Of a DNA stretch of 64,000 nt, positions 25,787 through 34,880 are shown piece by piece. This stretch comes from Candidatus Fermentibacterota bacterium (GTDB taxonomy: Bacteria > Fermentibacterota > Fermentibacteria > Fermentibacterales > Fermentibacteraceae). The stretch is from positions 6,973-70,972 of the forward strand of contig PDSZ01000035.1 in assembly GCA_002748705.1 (NCBI GenBank). Reading direction: 5' to 3'. Within the stretch, counting starts at the first letter, position 1, and each line of letters begins with the position of its first letter. Position numbers and translations under genes: made by a program. The notes under the pieces were generated by a model. It did no database searches. It was given only the letters and a program-made list of their open reading frames with translations, and had not been told where the DNA came from.

Positions 25787-26500
25787 ATGCCGAAACCTCA
25801 CAGAATAGTTCAGTTCCGCTATGGAAAGGATAACCTGGGTTATCTTCTTCACGGTAAAGCCGGGGCGATTGCCGTTGACGGCGGCGCAGTTGATGAAATG
25901 CTGGCCTTTCTGAATGAAAATGAGCTGGAACTGCTTATGGTGACCAATACCCATTCCCACGGGGATCACACCTGTGGCAACAAGGCACTCGTGGAGGCCA
26001 CTGGAGCAGTGCTGATACCTGTTTCTGAACTGCCGGAGATGAGAGAACTTGTTCTTGAGAAACAGAGAATCAGAATTCTTCATACACCAGGGCACACTGA
26101 TGATTCGGTCTGCTTCAGCTACAGAAACATTCTTCTTACCGGCGATACTCTGTTCAACGGAAAGGTAGGAAGGTGTTTTACAGGTGATCTTGAGAGCTTC
26201 TTCAACTCTGTGAAGAAGATTCTGGGTTTTTCTGATAACACCTTTATCTACGCAGGGCATGACTACTATCTGGAATACCTGGACACTGCGTGGAAACTTG
26301 AGCCTGAGAACCGGCTCCTTGAAATCTGCCGGGACGGATATGATTCTGAGAAAACCCTGGTATCAACCCTTGGCTGGGAAAAGAAGGTTGATCCTTTCAT
26401 ACGGTTCAACAGACCTTCTCTGATCAGGATGATGAACGAAAAAGGTCTTCCCACAGGCACCGAGTTTGAAAGATTTTGCTCAATGCTTAATTTTATGTAG
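25787..26500 (+). CDS. Metallo-beta-lactamase-fold hydrolase, glyoxalase II-like
   Basis: This 237-residue di-metal hydrolase resembles hydroxyacylglutathione hydrolases. Ligands are visible: THSHGDH near residue 48, HTPGHTDDS near residue 105, TGDTLFNGKVGRC near residue 125, and AGHDYYLEY near residue 162. The C-terminal domain (FIRFNRPSLIRMM) corresponds to the substrate-binding helices of glyoxalase II. AGGAGG sits 6 bases before ATG 25787. The thiol substrate (glutathione, bacillithiol or CoA type) is not determinable. Confidence 0.85.
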   Translation: MPKPHRIVQFRYGKDNLGYLLHGKAGAIAVDGGAVDEMLAFLNENELELLMVTNTHSHGDHTCGNKALVEATGAVLIPVSELPEMRELVLEKQRIRILHTPGHTDDSVCFSYRNILLTGDTLFNGKVGRCFTGDLESFFNSVKKILGFSDNTFIYAGHDYYLEYLDTAWKLEPENRLLEICRDGYDSEKTLVSTLGWEKKVDPFIRFNRPSLIRMMNEKGLPTGTEFERFCSMLNFM

Positions 26501-27270
26501 TATATATTCTCAGCAAATAAGGTTTAAGCTAGGTTATATCTTTAGATTATCCACTGCTGTTCCAACATTGCATGGCAGCTACTTTGTAACATTAAGCCAT
26601 GTAAGTATTCAGGAGTACATTTGTCCGTGCATGATTTCAACGCCTTTATACCTTATCTTTCCGTTTCAACATACGGATGGAGGAGGCATGCATTCGGGGC
26701 AGTTAGTGTTCTCATGCGAAAACGCCTTCACATTGAGAGGTTCAGCCTCTACAACATTCTACAGGTTTTGAGCGTGTAACCTTTTTGTTATGATGATATA
26801 CAGCAGCTATTTACGAATACTGAGCTTCAACTTGCGAACAATAATAATCCCAACCAATTGTTTCTCTTTGACTTATGATGGTGCACCGGTGAGATTGTCC
26901 AGCTGTTATTGCTGAAAAGACAAACAGGTTTTTCATCGGCAGTTTAGGGGCACCGCTCAGAAGTGGCCTGCTCTTTTGAGACAGTTTCTTACCTGACGGT
27001 GCTTCATGAAGCCGATTATTCCTGCTGCAGCAGAGAGAGGTATGAGGAGCCGGCCCGGAATCTTCAGATCAAGAATCCTTAATAAGAGTAACACCGGAAG
27101 CCGGAATCATTATTGATGTTTGTATTCACGCAAGAAGGTTTCTTTCGCCGGCAAGAGAAGTTCTTTTCATTGCCGGCTTATCCGGAAGCTCACTGGAACT
27201 CATGCTCTCTTCTGCTTTGTTTGAGGTTTATATTGCCTGTTGACAGAGTCGAAAGAGGGAATTGCAGAAG
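26501..27270. other. Long gene-free stretch
   Basis: In these 770 bases I find no complete gene. On the minus strand around 26958-27090 a short open piece (IPGRLLIPLSAAAGIIGFM) looks like the end of a small membrane protein without a visible beginning. GCCGGCAA (27147-27154) and TTGCCGGC (27170-27177) form a perfect 8-pair stem with a 15-base loop, 94 bases before the DUF554 start. Confidence 0.5.
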
Positions 27271-27960
27271 ATGACCGGAACACTTGTGAACACTGCTGCA
27301 GTACTTGCAGGAGGAACTCTGGGAACAATTCTGGGCAGGAGTTTTCCTGAAAAGGCAAAGGAAACGGTTATATCAGCCATGAGCCTTGTGGTGGCAGTTT
27401 TTGGTATTCGAATGGCTCTCGCGACTGAGAACATTCTTATAGTGCTGGGCAGTCTGGCTATCGGTGGTATTATCGGTGAGCTTCTCAGAATTCAGACAAG
27501 GCTGGACAGTCTTGGTAATATTCTGGAGAACTTTTTGCAGAAGAATAAGTTACTCTCAGGAGGACGGTTCAGCGAAGGCTTTGTAACTGCTTCAATGGTG
27601 TTCTGCGTCGGGCCTATGACAGTAATGGGTTCCATACAGGACGGTCTTGCAGGAGACAGTTCTCTGCTGTTGTTGAAGAGCATGCTGGATGGCTTTGCTG
27701 CACTTGCTTTTGCCAGTGTGATGGGCATGGGGGTTACAGCTTCTGCCCTTTTGGTGCTGGTTTTTCAGGGCGCTCTTACTCTGGGAGCCGCAGGTTTCAG
27801 CAATGTTCTTACCGCTTCCATGGTCACCGAGCTTTCCGCAGCAGGAGGAGTTATCATCTTAGCCATCTCAGTTCATATGCTGGGGTTGAAGAAGCTTCCC
27901 CTTGCGAACTATCTGCCGGCTCTTTTCATTGCTCCTCTGATTGTCCGGCTTGCCGGTTGA
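27271..27960 (+). CDS. DUF554 family membrane protein
   Basis: This 229-residue polytopic protein of unknown function is found in the cytoplasmic membrane of many bacteria. Features are the opening GTLVNTAAVLAGGTLGTILG, the central CVGPMTVMGSIQDGLAGD and the end LPLANYLPALFIAPLI. ATG 27271 gives the family's usual MxGTxVN opening; an in-frame TTG lies 9 bases earlier. Its last ~366 bases are repeated at 30149-30514. Confidence 0.85.
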   Translation: MTGTLVNTAAVLAGGTLGTILGRSFPEKAKETVISAMSLVVAVFGIRMALATENILIVLGSLAIGGIIGELLRIQTRLDSLGNILENFLQKNKLLSGGRFSEGFVTASMVFCVGPMTVMGSIQDGLAGDSSLLLLKSMLDGFAALAFASVMGMGVTASALLVLVFQGALTLGAAGFSNVLTASMVTELSAAGGVIILAISVHMLGLKKLPLANYLPALFIAPLIVRLAG

Positions 27961-27965
27961 ACTGC
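27600..27965 (+). repeat. Direct repeat copy 1 (3' part of the DUF554 gene)
   Basis: This ~366-base block, from TTCTGCGTC to the bases just after the DUF554 stop, matches 30149-30514 with about eight substitutions and no indel that I could see, roughly 98% identity. It includes the codons for the last ~120 residues. Confidence 0.9.
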
Positions 27966-28347
27966 AGCATGGTAAGATTGGTGAGTTCCGGATGGTCATT
28001 GTATCTCTCTGCTTTGGCAGGAGGTCAATACGAAGGTCACCTCTATTGTCCGCAATACTCTGAAGCGATGGCTCGTCCATGGTGATGAACTCTGCCATCA
28101 TCTCAAAATGCTGTTTTCTGGTATCAAATCTCTCCCGGACTCTGGCTGATTGCTTCATATCAATATCTTTTTGCTTTACCGCTCTCTTAAGCATTCTTCC
28201 AAGGGATCTTGATCGTTGCGTCACCTGGTACTTGTATCGCTTGCTTAGGGCAAGCTCAAGAGCTACTTTCTCAGTTAGTTTATCCTGTTTGCATAATTTG
28301 AGTACGCATACTATCATATGGTCGTAAAATGGAAATACAAATGCCAT
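27966..28347 (-). CDS. Hypothetical basic protein, probably truncated
   Basis: A minus-strand frame from ATG 28347 encodes a charged, helix-rich sequence (QRSRSLGRMLKRAVKQKD, then ERFDTRKQHFEMMAEFI). It looks protein-like but belongs to no family I know. The frame runs on into the antisense of the DUF554 block (to 27868), where composition changes, so the natural 3' end was probably lost at the repeat junction. It starts 13 bases from the divergent AAA/DUF4143 gene. Confidence 0.35.
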
Positions 28348-28360
28348 ATAAGGAGCTAAT

Positions 28361-29527
28361 ATGGAATTAGCATCCCGATTCCTGGAGGATGTTCCAGGAG
28401 AAAGCTATTTCCTCTTTGGGGCAAGGGGTACAGGCAAGTCAACCTGGTGCCTGAGAGAACTTGAAGGATCGAAAAGGATCGATCTCCTTTCTCCCGATGT
28501 TATGCGATTCTACTCTGCAAAACCGGAACGTCTCAGGGAATACACCCTGGGACAACCTGCAGGAACCACAATAGTTATTGATGAGGTTCAGAAAGTTCCT
28601 GAACTGCTTTCAGTTGTTCATGAACTCATCGAAATGAAGCAGAACTACAGATTCGTGATGACCGGATCGAGCTCCCGAAAGCTGAAGCGTTCCGGTGTCG
28701 ATCTGCTTGCCGGTAGAGCTCTGTTGCGAACCATGTGTCCATTCATGGCAGCTGAGATAAAGGACCTTTTCACTCTGGACAGGGCTCTTGCTCAGGGGAT
28801 GATCCCTGTTGTCTGGGATTCGGACTACCCGCTGGAAGTTCTTAAAAGCTATGTGAGTATTTATCTCAGAGAAGAAGTGATGATGGAAGGGTTGATCAGG
28901 GATCTTGGCGGGTTCAGCAGGTTCCTTGAAGCAGTGTCATTCTCTCACGGAGCGATACTGAACATCAGTAATGTTGCAAGAGAGTGCAGTGTACAGCGGA
29001 AAACAGTGGAAGGCTACATTGGCATTCTCGAGGACCTGCTGCTCGCTTCAAGGGTTCCGGTTTTCGGAAGAAGGAGTAAACGGGCTGTAGTAGCTCATCC
29101 TAAGTTTTACTACTTCGATACCGGCGTGTTCAGAAGCCTCAGGCCCAAAGGGCCGCTGGACAGACCTGAGGAAAGAAACGGGGCTGCGCTGGAAGGGCTT
29201 GTTTACCAGCATTTGAGGGCCTGGCTTGAATATGGAGCTGGTGATGCGCGTCTGTTTTACTGGAGAACCAAAGCAGGAACAGAGGTCGATTTCGTCCTCT
29301 ATGGCAAGGAGTGTTTCTGGGCGGTTGAAGTCAAGAATGCAGCAGAGATAAGGAAGAAGGACCTAAGGCCTCTCCGAACTTTCATGGAAGATTACCCCGA
29401 AAGCAGAGGATTGCTCCTTTACAGGGGGACTTCCCGATTACTGATAGACGATGTTCTGTGCCTTCCGGTTGAGGACTTCCTGAAGGATCTGGTTCCGGGA
29501 AAATGCTTGTTAAGAACTTCTAACTAA
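28361..29527 (+). CDS. AAA_14 / DUF4143 ATPase
   Basis: This 388-residue protein is of the common but poorly understood ATPase-DUF4143 type found in accessory DNA. Walker A GARGTGKST is near residue 22, Walker B TIVIDEVQKVPE near residue 70 and a sensor-like FVMTGSSSRKLKR near residue 105. The C-terminal DUF4143 domain carries EVDFVLYG and AVEVKNA, a PD-(D/E)xK-like arrangement. GGAG lies before the ATG. It is the main gene inside the segment flanked by the DUF554 repeats. Role unknown; archaeal relatives are linked to mobile DNA. Confidence 0.85.
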   Translation: MELASRFLEDVPGESYFLFGARGTGKSTWCLRELEGSKRIDLLSPDVMRFYSAKPERLREYTLGQPAGTTIVIDEVQKVPELLSVVHELIEMKQNYRFVMTGSSSRKLKRSGVDLLAGRALLRTMCPFMAAEIKDLFTLDRALAQGMIPVVWDSDYPLEVLKSYVSIYLREEVMMEGLIRDLGGFSRFLEAVSFSHGAILNISNVARECSVQRKTVEGYIGILEDLLLASRVPVFGRRSKRAVVAHPKFYYFDTGVFRSLRPKGPLDRPEERNGAALEGLVYQHLRAWLEYGAGDARLFYWRTKAGTEVDFVLYGKECFWAVEVKNAAEIRKKDLRPLRTFMEDYPESRGLLLYRGTSRLLIDDVLCLPVEDFLKDLVPGKCLLRTSN

Positions 29528-29783
29528 AGTGTTATGGGAGTGTGTATTGACCGGTTGGGGTGTCAAAAGATTTGGAAAAGCCAGCCGGTGATAGGGTTCA
29601 AGCGAAGCATGCTCCCCGCCAGCAATCCGAATGACGAATTCGTCTCTTCTAAGGGGGTTGGTCAATCTGGAGGAGCACACAGGATTTCCCCAAAGGAGCC
29701 AGCTTCGCATGCATCTATCGAGTAAGTAACCAATCCTCCATGGTTCTCAGGGGAGATTCAGTGCTTGAATCAGGTAACAGGGT
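29528..29783. other. Short unassigned stretch
   Basis: No gene is supported here. It carries an EcoRI-like palindromic patch (GACGAATTCGTC, 29633-29644) and short overlapping open frames on both strands that I regard as chance. Confidence 0.35.
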
Positions 29784-30148
29784 TCACATAATTACACACG
29801 CAGGAAATATTTTCAGCATTGCTGAGATACTGAACAGCTCCAGGCCTTCAATTGAAGCATCTGCACCCTGACCCTGGAACGCTTCGCTGAAACCTTCGGA
29901 AAGGTACGCCGGACCTGAGGCCCAAACCTGCCCGGGAGCGTGCCACCCTTGAAGGACACTTTCCAGACCTTTGCCTGTATACAGCACACGGCATTTCTGC
30001 GCATTGGCCAAGAAGAAACGCTGCTCTCCTGTGAGATCGTTCTTTACCACCGAAGGACTTTTATTCAGTGAGAGCTGGTAAGCATCGTATGCAACCCTTA
30101 TTCCCATTGCGTCGGCGATGTTTTCGTTGAACATGTACTCGCAGTCCA
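29784..30148 (-). pseudogene. M13 (neprilysin/PepO) metallopeptidase C-terminal remnant
   Basis: The minus strand reads FNENIADAMGIRVAYDAYQ, then DLTGEQRFFLANAQKCRVL, then a degraded HAPGQVWASGPAYLSEGF with SEAFQG. These match the M13 signature order (GENIADnGGL..Ay.AY, LtgdQlFFl.yAq.wc, HsP...Rv.g...n...F..aF). The HExxH zinc motif, which lies upstream in M13 enzymes, is missing because the sequence is replaced at 30149 by the second DUF554 copy. The last residues also diverge from the family. Confidence 0.6.
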
Positions 30149-30514
30149 GTTCTGCGTCAGGCCTGTGACAGTAATGGGTTCCATACAGGACGGTCTTGCA
30201 GGAGACAGTTCTCTGCTGTTGTTGAAGAGCATGCTGGATAGCTTTGCTGCACTTGCTTTTGCCAGTGTGATGGGCATGGGGGTTACAGCTTCTGCCCTTT
30301 TGGTGCTGGTTTTTCAGGGCGCTCTTACTCTGGGAGCCGCAGGTTTAAGCAATGTTCTTACCGCTCCCATGGTCACCGAGCTTTCCGCATCAGGAGGAGT
30401 TATCATCTTGGCCATCTCGGTTCATATGCTGGGGTTGAAGAAGCTTCCCCTTGCGAACTATCTGCCGGCTCTTTTCATTGCTCCTCTGATTGTCCGGCTT
30501 GCCGGTTGAACTGC
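30149..30514 (+). repeat. Direct repeat copy 2 (orphan 3' part of DUF554)
   Basis: This is the second copy of the 366-base block at 27600-27965. It keeps an open frame (30165-30509) for the last ~114 DUF554 residues, with changes such as G-to-S and A-to-S. There is no upstream half and no evident start signal, so it is taken as a gene fragment. Confidence 0.9.
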
Positions 30515-30576
30515 GGTTGCAGAACAGGGGTTCCATAGGTATTTATTGACAGGTATTCAACAGGAAGAGAGTTTGG

Positions 30577-31344
30577 TTGAACAGAACAGCCTTTTTCATC
30601 ATTCTGCTTGTTGCGGGAGCCCTCCTGGGGTTCCTCTCCGGTTCATTCACAGCGCCTCTGGTCTTTGAAACTCCAGTCTTCCTTTCATCAATGGGTTCAT
30701 CTGCGGCGCCGGTTACTGTTCCTGATGTGACAGGTCTCACCAGGCCGGAAGCCCAGAGTCTTATTGAAAGCGGCAACCTTGTTCTTGCCGGTCAGTGGAG
30801 TGAGTACGGCAATTTCGAGACAATGGGGCTTGTGATCAGGCAGGATCCCGTTCCAGGCACTCAGGTTCCACAGGGAGCCCCGGTGAACATTTTCTGGAAT
30901 GTTGGTCCTCTGTTCAGACCGTTTTATCCAGATTCACTCACAGGTTTATCTGCTTCCAGAGCTGAAGAAAAGATAGCTGACTGGCAGCTCTATTCTGCAG
31001 GAAGAACCAGAATTCCCCATCCCTCAATACCACAGGGCAGTGTTATCGCAGTTGCGCCTGTGTTCACAGACAGTATTTCTGTCCGCAGACCCATAAGACT
31101 TCTTGTATCAGCAGGATGGGATGGCGTACCGGTGCTGGTGGGCCTGTCAGTGGCAGATGCTGACAGTATTGCAGCGCTTAGTAATCTGGTAATGGTGATA
31201 GCAGAGGAACGACATATTTCCGATGTGCTTAAACAGGGAACTGTTCTGGAGCAGTCTCCTCCATCAGGCGCGAACTGCGCAAGGGGCGATACTGTTTCAG
31301 TTGTAACCGGTGCAATAGGATCAGGAGAATGGGGAACATGGTAA
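30577..31344 (+). CDS. PASTA-domain membrane-anchored protein
   Basis: A 255-residue protein with one N-terminal membrane anchor (FFIILLVAGALLGFLSG) and about three PASTA repeats outside. The first is clear (VTVPDVTGLTRPEAQSLIE, ~46-110), the second diverged (SLTGLSASRAEEKIADW) and the third regular (VPVLVGLSVADADSIAAL). PASTA domains bind peptidoglycan fragments or act as spacers in penicillin-binding proteins and kinases; here no catalytic domain is attached. Start TTG 30577 follows AGGAAGAG. It overlaps rpe. Confidence 0.82.
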   Translation: MNRTAFFIILLVAGALLGFLSGSFTAPLVFETPVFLSSMGSSAAPVTVPDVTGLTRPEAQSLIESGNLVLAGQWSEYGNFETMGLVIRQDPVPGTQVPQGAPVNIFWNVGPLFRPFYPDSLTGLSASRAEEKIADWQLYSAGRTRIPHPSIPQGSVIAVAPVFTDSISVRRPIRLLVSAGWDGVPVLVGLSVADADSIAALSNLVMVIAEERHISDVLKQGTVLEQSPPSGANCARGDTVSVVTGAIGSGEWGTW

Positions 31345-31994
31345 AGATAGCCCCTTCGCTTCTGGGGTGCGACCACGGAGATCTCCTGGAGTCTGCCTTG
31401 AGAATGGAAAAAGCCGGCGCAGACTGGATACATCTTGATGTAATGGACGGTGTATTCGTTCCTGTGCTGACTTTTGGAGCAGGAGTTGCAGCCTCCATAT
31501 GCAGTGGAGTTTCCATACCTGTTGACGCGCACCTGATGGTTGAGAATCCCGGTACTCTGATTGAGAGTTTTGCGAAAGCAGGATGCAGGTATATCACAGT
31601 TCACCCTGAGAGTTCTGAACGGCATCTTCACAGGCTTCTGGAAAAAATAAAGAAGCTTGGATGCGGTTCAGGCCTTGCTCTGAATCCTGCCACTTCTCCG
31701 GAAACTGTCCGGTGGGTTGCGCCTCTTCTTGATCTGGTGCTGGTTATGTCGGTAAATCCAGGCTACGGAGGTCAGAAGCACATAGTTCAGTCTGCTGAAA
31801 AGATTAAAAAGATTCGAATGATTCTTGATTCCTGCGACAGGCACGAAGCACTCATTTCAGTTGATGGAGGAGTAAACGGCGCCAATGCAGAAAAACTCAT
31901 AAGAGCCGGAGCTGATGTGCTGGTAAGCGGTTCTTACATTACATCTTCTGATAATCCTTCTGAAGCTGTCAGAACCTTGAAAGGGGATTCATGA
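31338..31994 (+). CDS. rpe: Ribulose-phosphate 3-epimerase
   Basis: This TIM-barrel enzyme of the pentose phosphate pathway interconverts ribulose 5-phosphate and xylulose 5-phosphate. Landmarks: IAPSLLGCDHGDL at the start, HLDVMDGVFVPVLTFG with metal-binding H and D, DAHLMVENP, MSVNPGYGGQKH, and ISVDGGVNGANAEKL with the catalytic aspartate. ATG 31338 is preferred over 31329 because GGGGA lies ahead of it and it gives the family's MVKIAPS opening. It overlaps the PASTA gene by a few bases and the next lipoprotein gene by 4. Confidence 0.95.
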   Translation: MVKIAPSLLGCDHGDLLESALRMEKAGADWIHLDVMDGVFVPVLTFGAGVAASICSGVSIPVDAHLMVENPGTLIESFAKAGCRYITVHPESSERHLHRLLEKIKKLGCGSGLALNPATSPETVRWVAPLLDLVLVMSVNPGYGGQKHIVQSAEKIKKIRMILDSCDRHEALISVDGGVNGANAEKLIRAGADVLVSGSYITSSDNPSEAVRTLKGDS

Positions 31995-32320
31995 TGAAAT
32001 TGCTTATTCTTGCTTCAATTCTTTTTCTGATAGCCTGCGGTACTTCCAGTTCGGCCATTGATTCTTTTGAAGAGGATGAGCTTCAGATGATGAGAGACAG
32101 GCTTAATAATAATGCCTGCAGAATAAACAGAGAGAATCTGATCTTCAATCTGGAAAGTATAGAATACGAACAGGATACAACCTTTGCGGAACTGCCTCTT
32201 GATCTGTTTGCAGACAGTCTCTACTGCTGCAGCCAGACCGGTGAGGCCTACAAACTGTTCATTGACGGCGGTCACCGATATATCGAATGCCCTTCAGGAC
32301 ACGGAAATACAGAGTTCTGA
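31991..32320 (+). CDS. Small lipoprotein
   Basis: This 109-residue protein has a short signal peptide and lipobox (ILFLIACGTSS). The mature part is acidic, then carries CC and C pairs (LYCCSQTGEAYKLF, ECPSGHG), reminiscent of the disulfide-closed ends of small pseudopilin-like proteins. ATGA overlap with rpe. No family recognised; it should sit in a membrane facing the periplasm. Confidence 0.7.
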   Translation: MMKLLILASILFLIACGTSSSAIDSFEEDELQMMRDRLNNNACRINRENLIFNLESIEYEQDTTFAELPLDLFADSLYCCSQTGEAYKLFIDGGHRYIECPSGHGNTEF

Positions 32321-32324
32321 GCAG

Positions 32325-32352
32325 TTGACAACCCCTCCGGCAAGTTTATAAT
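32325..32352 (+). promoter_or_regulatory. Consensus sigma-70 promoter upstream of ffh
   Basis: A perfect TTGACA (32325-32330) and a perfect TATAAT (32347-32352) are separated by 16 bases, which predicts transcription from about 32359. It is the strongest promoter match I found in the window. It would drive the ffh-rpsP-khpA-rimM-trmD-rplS-rnhB unit. The ~75-base leader contains GCAGG/CCTGC (32363-32367 and 32381-32385), a weak hairpin. Confidence 0.75.
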
Positions 32353-32432
32353 ACTTGACACTGCAGGGGGCTTAGTGCGTCCTGCCGACATAGTGTAACG
32401 GGCTTGAACAGCTGTTTATTGGGGGTATTTCT

Positions 32433-33746
32433 TTGTTTGACAAGCTCTCAGAACGACTGGGTGATGCTTTCAAGAACCTCACCGGTCGCGGAGTTTTGAC
32501 ACAAAACAACATAAAAGATGCCATGAGGGAGGTCAGAAGGGCCCTTCTGGAAGCTGATGTGAACTTCAAGGTTGCGAAGAAATTCGTTGCTGAAGTTTCA
32601 GAAAAGGCTTCCGGTGAAAAGGTTCTCAGAAGCCTTACTCCCGGGCAGCAGGTTATCAAGATTGTCAACGATCAGATAATAGAGCTGCTTGGCAGTACTC
32701 CATCATCACTTGAGTTTTCAGGGCGTTCTCCTCATGTCATTCTGCTCCTTGGTCTTCAGGGATCAGGTAAAACCACCACTGCTGCCAGGCTTGCCTGGAT
32801 GCTTCAGAAGAAGCAGAGCAGAAGATGTATGTTGGTTGCTGCAGATCTTCAGCGTCCTGCGGCTGTAGATCAGCTGGAAATTATGGCTGGTAAGGCTGGA
32901 GCTTCCTTTTACTGTGACAGGAATCAGAAAGACCCTGCAGTTGTGGTGAAGGAGGCAATACACCAGGCATCGCTTCAGTACAACGATGTGGTAATTGTTG
33001 ATACTGCCGGCCGTCTGCACATTGATGAAGCACTGATGACTGAACTGAGAAAGATTAAGGAAGTTTCTTCACCTGACGAGTCCCTGCTTGTTCTTGACGG
33101 TCTTTCAGGTCAGGACGCAGTGAATGTTGCCGTTGAGTTTAATGAGCAGATAGGCTTTACCGGCTCGGTGCTCACAAAGATGGACGGTGATTCCCGGGGT
33201 GGAGCGGCTCTTTCTTTCAGGGCTGTTACAGGCAAGCCGATAAAGTTCATAGGCATCGGTGAGGATGTCAGAGGCCTTGAGGTATTCGATCCGTCAAGGA
33301 TGGCAGGCAGAATACTGGGAATGGGCGATATCGTCGGACTGGCTGAAAAGGCCCAGGAAATGTTCGACGAGAAAGAAGCGGTAAAGCTTCAGAAAAAACT
33401 TCGCACCAATTCTTTTGACCTTGAAGATTTCAGAAAGGAGCTGGGCAAAATCAGAAAGATGGGTTCGCTGAACGAACTCATTGCTATGCTGCCTAAGGGT
33501 ATGCGCCCGGCAGGTGTTAGCATCGAACAGTCCCAGTTCACTAAAATGGAAGCTCTTATTAATTCCATGACAGTGAAAGAGCGAAGAAAACCGGAAATAA
33601 TAAATGGAAGCAGAAGAAAAAGAATAGCAAGAGGAAGCGGAACTACAGTTCAGGATGTAAACAGGCTTCTCAAAGAATACAGAACCATGAAGAAAATGAT
33701 GAAACAGATGCGCAGAAAGAGGGGCATGGCCGGTCTCTTCGGCTAA
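32433..33746 (+). CDS. ffh: Signal recognition particle protein Ffh
   Basis: This SRP54-type GTPase targets membrane and exported proteins to the SecYEG translocon with 4.5S RNA and FtsY. Seen: N domain, G1 GLQGSGKTT near residue 108, [12 protein letters not shown] (G3), [12 protein letters not shown] (G4 and following insertion), and a methionine-rich M domain ending in [11 protein letters not shown]. At 437 residues it matches the family. Start TTG 32433 behind GGGGG. First gene of a large housekeeping operon, 29 bases before rpsP. Confidence 0.96.
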   Translation: MFDKLSERLGDAFKNLTGRGVLTQNNIKDAMREVRRALLEADVNFKVAKKFVAEVSEKASGEKVLRSLTPGQQVIKIVNDQIIELLGSTPSSLEFSGRSPHVILLLGLQGSGKTTTAARLAWMLQKKQSRRCMLVAADLQRPAAVDQLEIMAGKAGASFYCDRNQKDPAVVVKEAIHQASLQYNDVVIVDTAGRLHIDEALMTELRKIKEVSSPDESLLVLDGLSGQDAVNVAVEFNEQIGFTGSVLTKMDGDSRGGAALSFRAVTGKPIKFIGIGEDVRGLEVFDPSRMAGRILGMGDIVGLAEKAQEMFDEKEAVKLQKKLRTNSFDLEDFRKELGKIRKMGSLNELIAMLPKGMRPAGVSIEQSQFTKMEALINSMTVKERRKPEIINGSRRKRIARGSGTTVQDVNRLLKEYRTMKKMMKQMRRKRGMAGLFG

Positions 33747-33775
33747 GTCTCCATGCGCGGAACAGGAGGAAACGA

Positions 33776-34096
33776 TTGGTCAAGATAAGACTGAGAAGAA
33801 TGGGGAGTGCCAAGACTCCTTTTTACAGAATAGTTGCTGCAGACGCCAGAAAAGCAAGAGGCGGAAGCTTCATTGAGATACTTGGATACTATGATCCCCT
33901 GCGCAAGCCGCTGGAACTCAAGGTTGACGAAGGCAAGGTATTCAAATGGCTGGGCCACGGTGCACAGCTCACCGACACCATGAAGAGTCTTCTCAGAAAA
34001 AGCGGAACTATGGCGAAGTGGAACCGCATTCTTCAGGGTGAGGAAGGTATTGAGCCTGAGACCGTATTCCTGAAGGGCGAGAGCAGGAACAGTTAG
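33776..34096 (+). CDS. rpsP: 30S ribosomal protein S16
   Basis: This small-subunit ribosomal protein, 106 residues, has the canonical opening [19 protein letters not shown] and the GYYDPLRKP turn. TTG 33776 is preceded by AGGAGGAAA. Position between ffh and khpA/rimM is the conserved bacterial order. Confidence 0.96.
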   Translation: MVKIRLRRMGSAKTPFYRIVAADARKARGGSFIEILGYYDPLRKPLELKVDEGKVFKWLGHGAQLTDTMKSLLRKSGTMAKWNRILQGEEGIEPETVFLKGESRNS

Positions 34097-34134
34097 AGGT
34101 ACGAAGACCAGCAACCGCACAACCGGAGGTTAAG

Positions 34135-34365
34135 ATGAAAGAACTCGTTGAACACATGGCCCGTATTCTGGTTGAGAATCCTGACAGTGTTTCTGTTGAG
34201 GAAGTCACCCGGGAAGACATGACAGTTTACGAGCTCAGGGTCGAAGAAGCTGATCTCGGCCGGGTTATCGGCAAAGAAGGCAGAATAGCCAAGGCTATGC
34301 GCATGATCATCCGTTCCGCTGCTGCGAAAAAGGGAGAGAAAGCCACTATTGAAATAGTGGACTAG
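34135..34365 (+). CDS. khpA: KhpA, KH-domain RNA-binding protein
   Basis: This is a 76-residue single KH domain with the RNA-binding loop GRVIGKEGRIAKAM. In Gram-positives KhpA pairs with KhpB and affects cell elongation and sRNA regulation; no KhpB gene is in view. It lies in the standard rpsP-khpA-rimM order. GGAGG precedes the ATG. Confidence 0.92.
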   Translation: MKELVEHMARILVENPDSVSVEEVTREDMTVYELRVEEADLGRVIGKEGRIAKAMRMIIRSAAAKKGEKATIEIVD

Positions 34366-34371
34366 CGCATT

Positions 34372-34866
34372 ATGAAGAAGATGGTAGACTACGGATACAT
34401 AGAGAGAACCCACGGGCTGAAGGGCAGGCTGATAATCAGGCTTTTTGTTCTCGGGCCTGCGGTTCCTCTGGAAGCGGGAACTGTACTTGTGGCCGGTGAT
34501 CGCAAACTTACGGTAACCAGGTCGCGGAAAAGGGATAATCAGCGTATTACATTGGACTGCTCAGAGTTAAGAAGTGTTGAAGAGGCAGATGCCCTTCGCG
34601 GCGCTTCTGTTTCTGTTGCAGAATCCTCTGTGCTCAGAGACGGTTTTCCTGTTCCCGTTTACAGCTTTGAGGGTTTTACCATCTGCTCCGGCGAGAAAAG
34701 CTATTCGATTCGGAAGGTTGAGTTCAACAGCTCCAATCCTCAGCTGATTGTTCAGGGTGAAGATAGCAGCTTTCCTGTCCCTGTGAACATGGCAATGTCA
34801 GGGGAGATTAATATGGAGAAGCGCACTATAACACTGCAGCTTCCTGAAGGCATGGAGGAGCTATAG
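34372..34866 (+). CDS. rimM: Ribosome maturation factor RimM
   Basis: This 164-residue protein assists 30S head assembly through contact with S19. The N-terminal RimM barrel is recognisable (YGYIERTHGLKGRLIIRLF, then TLDCSELRSVEEADALRG). The C-terminal PRC-barrel half is more diverged (FPVPVNMAMSGEINMEK). It starts 6 bases after khpA and ends just before trmD, as in most bacteria. Confidence 0.9.
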   Translation: MKKMVDYGYIERTHGLKGRLIIRLFVLGPAVPLEAGTVLVAGDRKLTVTRSRKRDNQRITLDCSELRSVEEADALRGASVSVAESSVLRDGFPVPVYSFEGFTICSGEKSYSIRKVEFNSSNPQLIVQGEDSSFPVPVNMAMSGEINMEKRTITLQLPEGMEEL

Positions 34867-34880
34867 AACCGGCACTCCAG

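Noticed and set aside
25646..26260. 204-codon minus-strand frame over the metallo-hydrolase and its repeats
   Set aside because: It runs through the direct repeats and the antisense of a clear MBL-fold gene; no ribosome site or family features.
26958..27090. Minus-strand fragment resembling the end of a small membrane protein
   Set aside because: Only about 40 codons, with an upstream stop and no recognisable family; too weak to call.
30165..30509. Orphan DUF554 C-terminal frame as a real small gene
   Set aside because: It is a near-identical copy of the end of the upstream gene, with no ribosome site and half of the fold missing.
32359..32432. Leader before ffh as the 4.5S SRP RNA
   Set aside because: It is too short and lacks the conserved GGAAGCAG-type SRP loop sequence.
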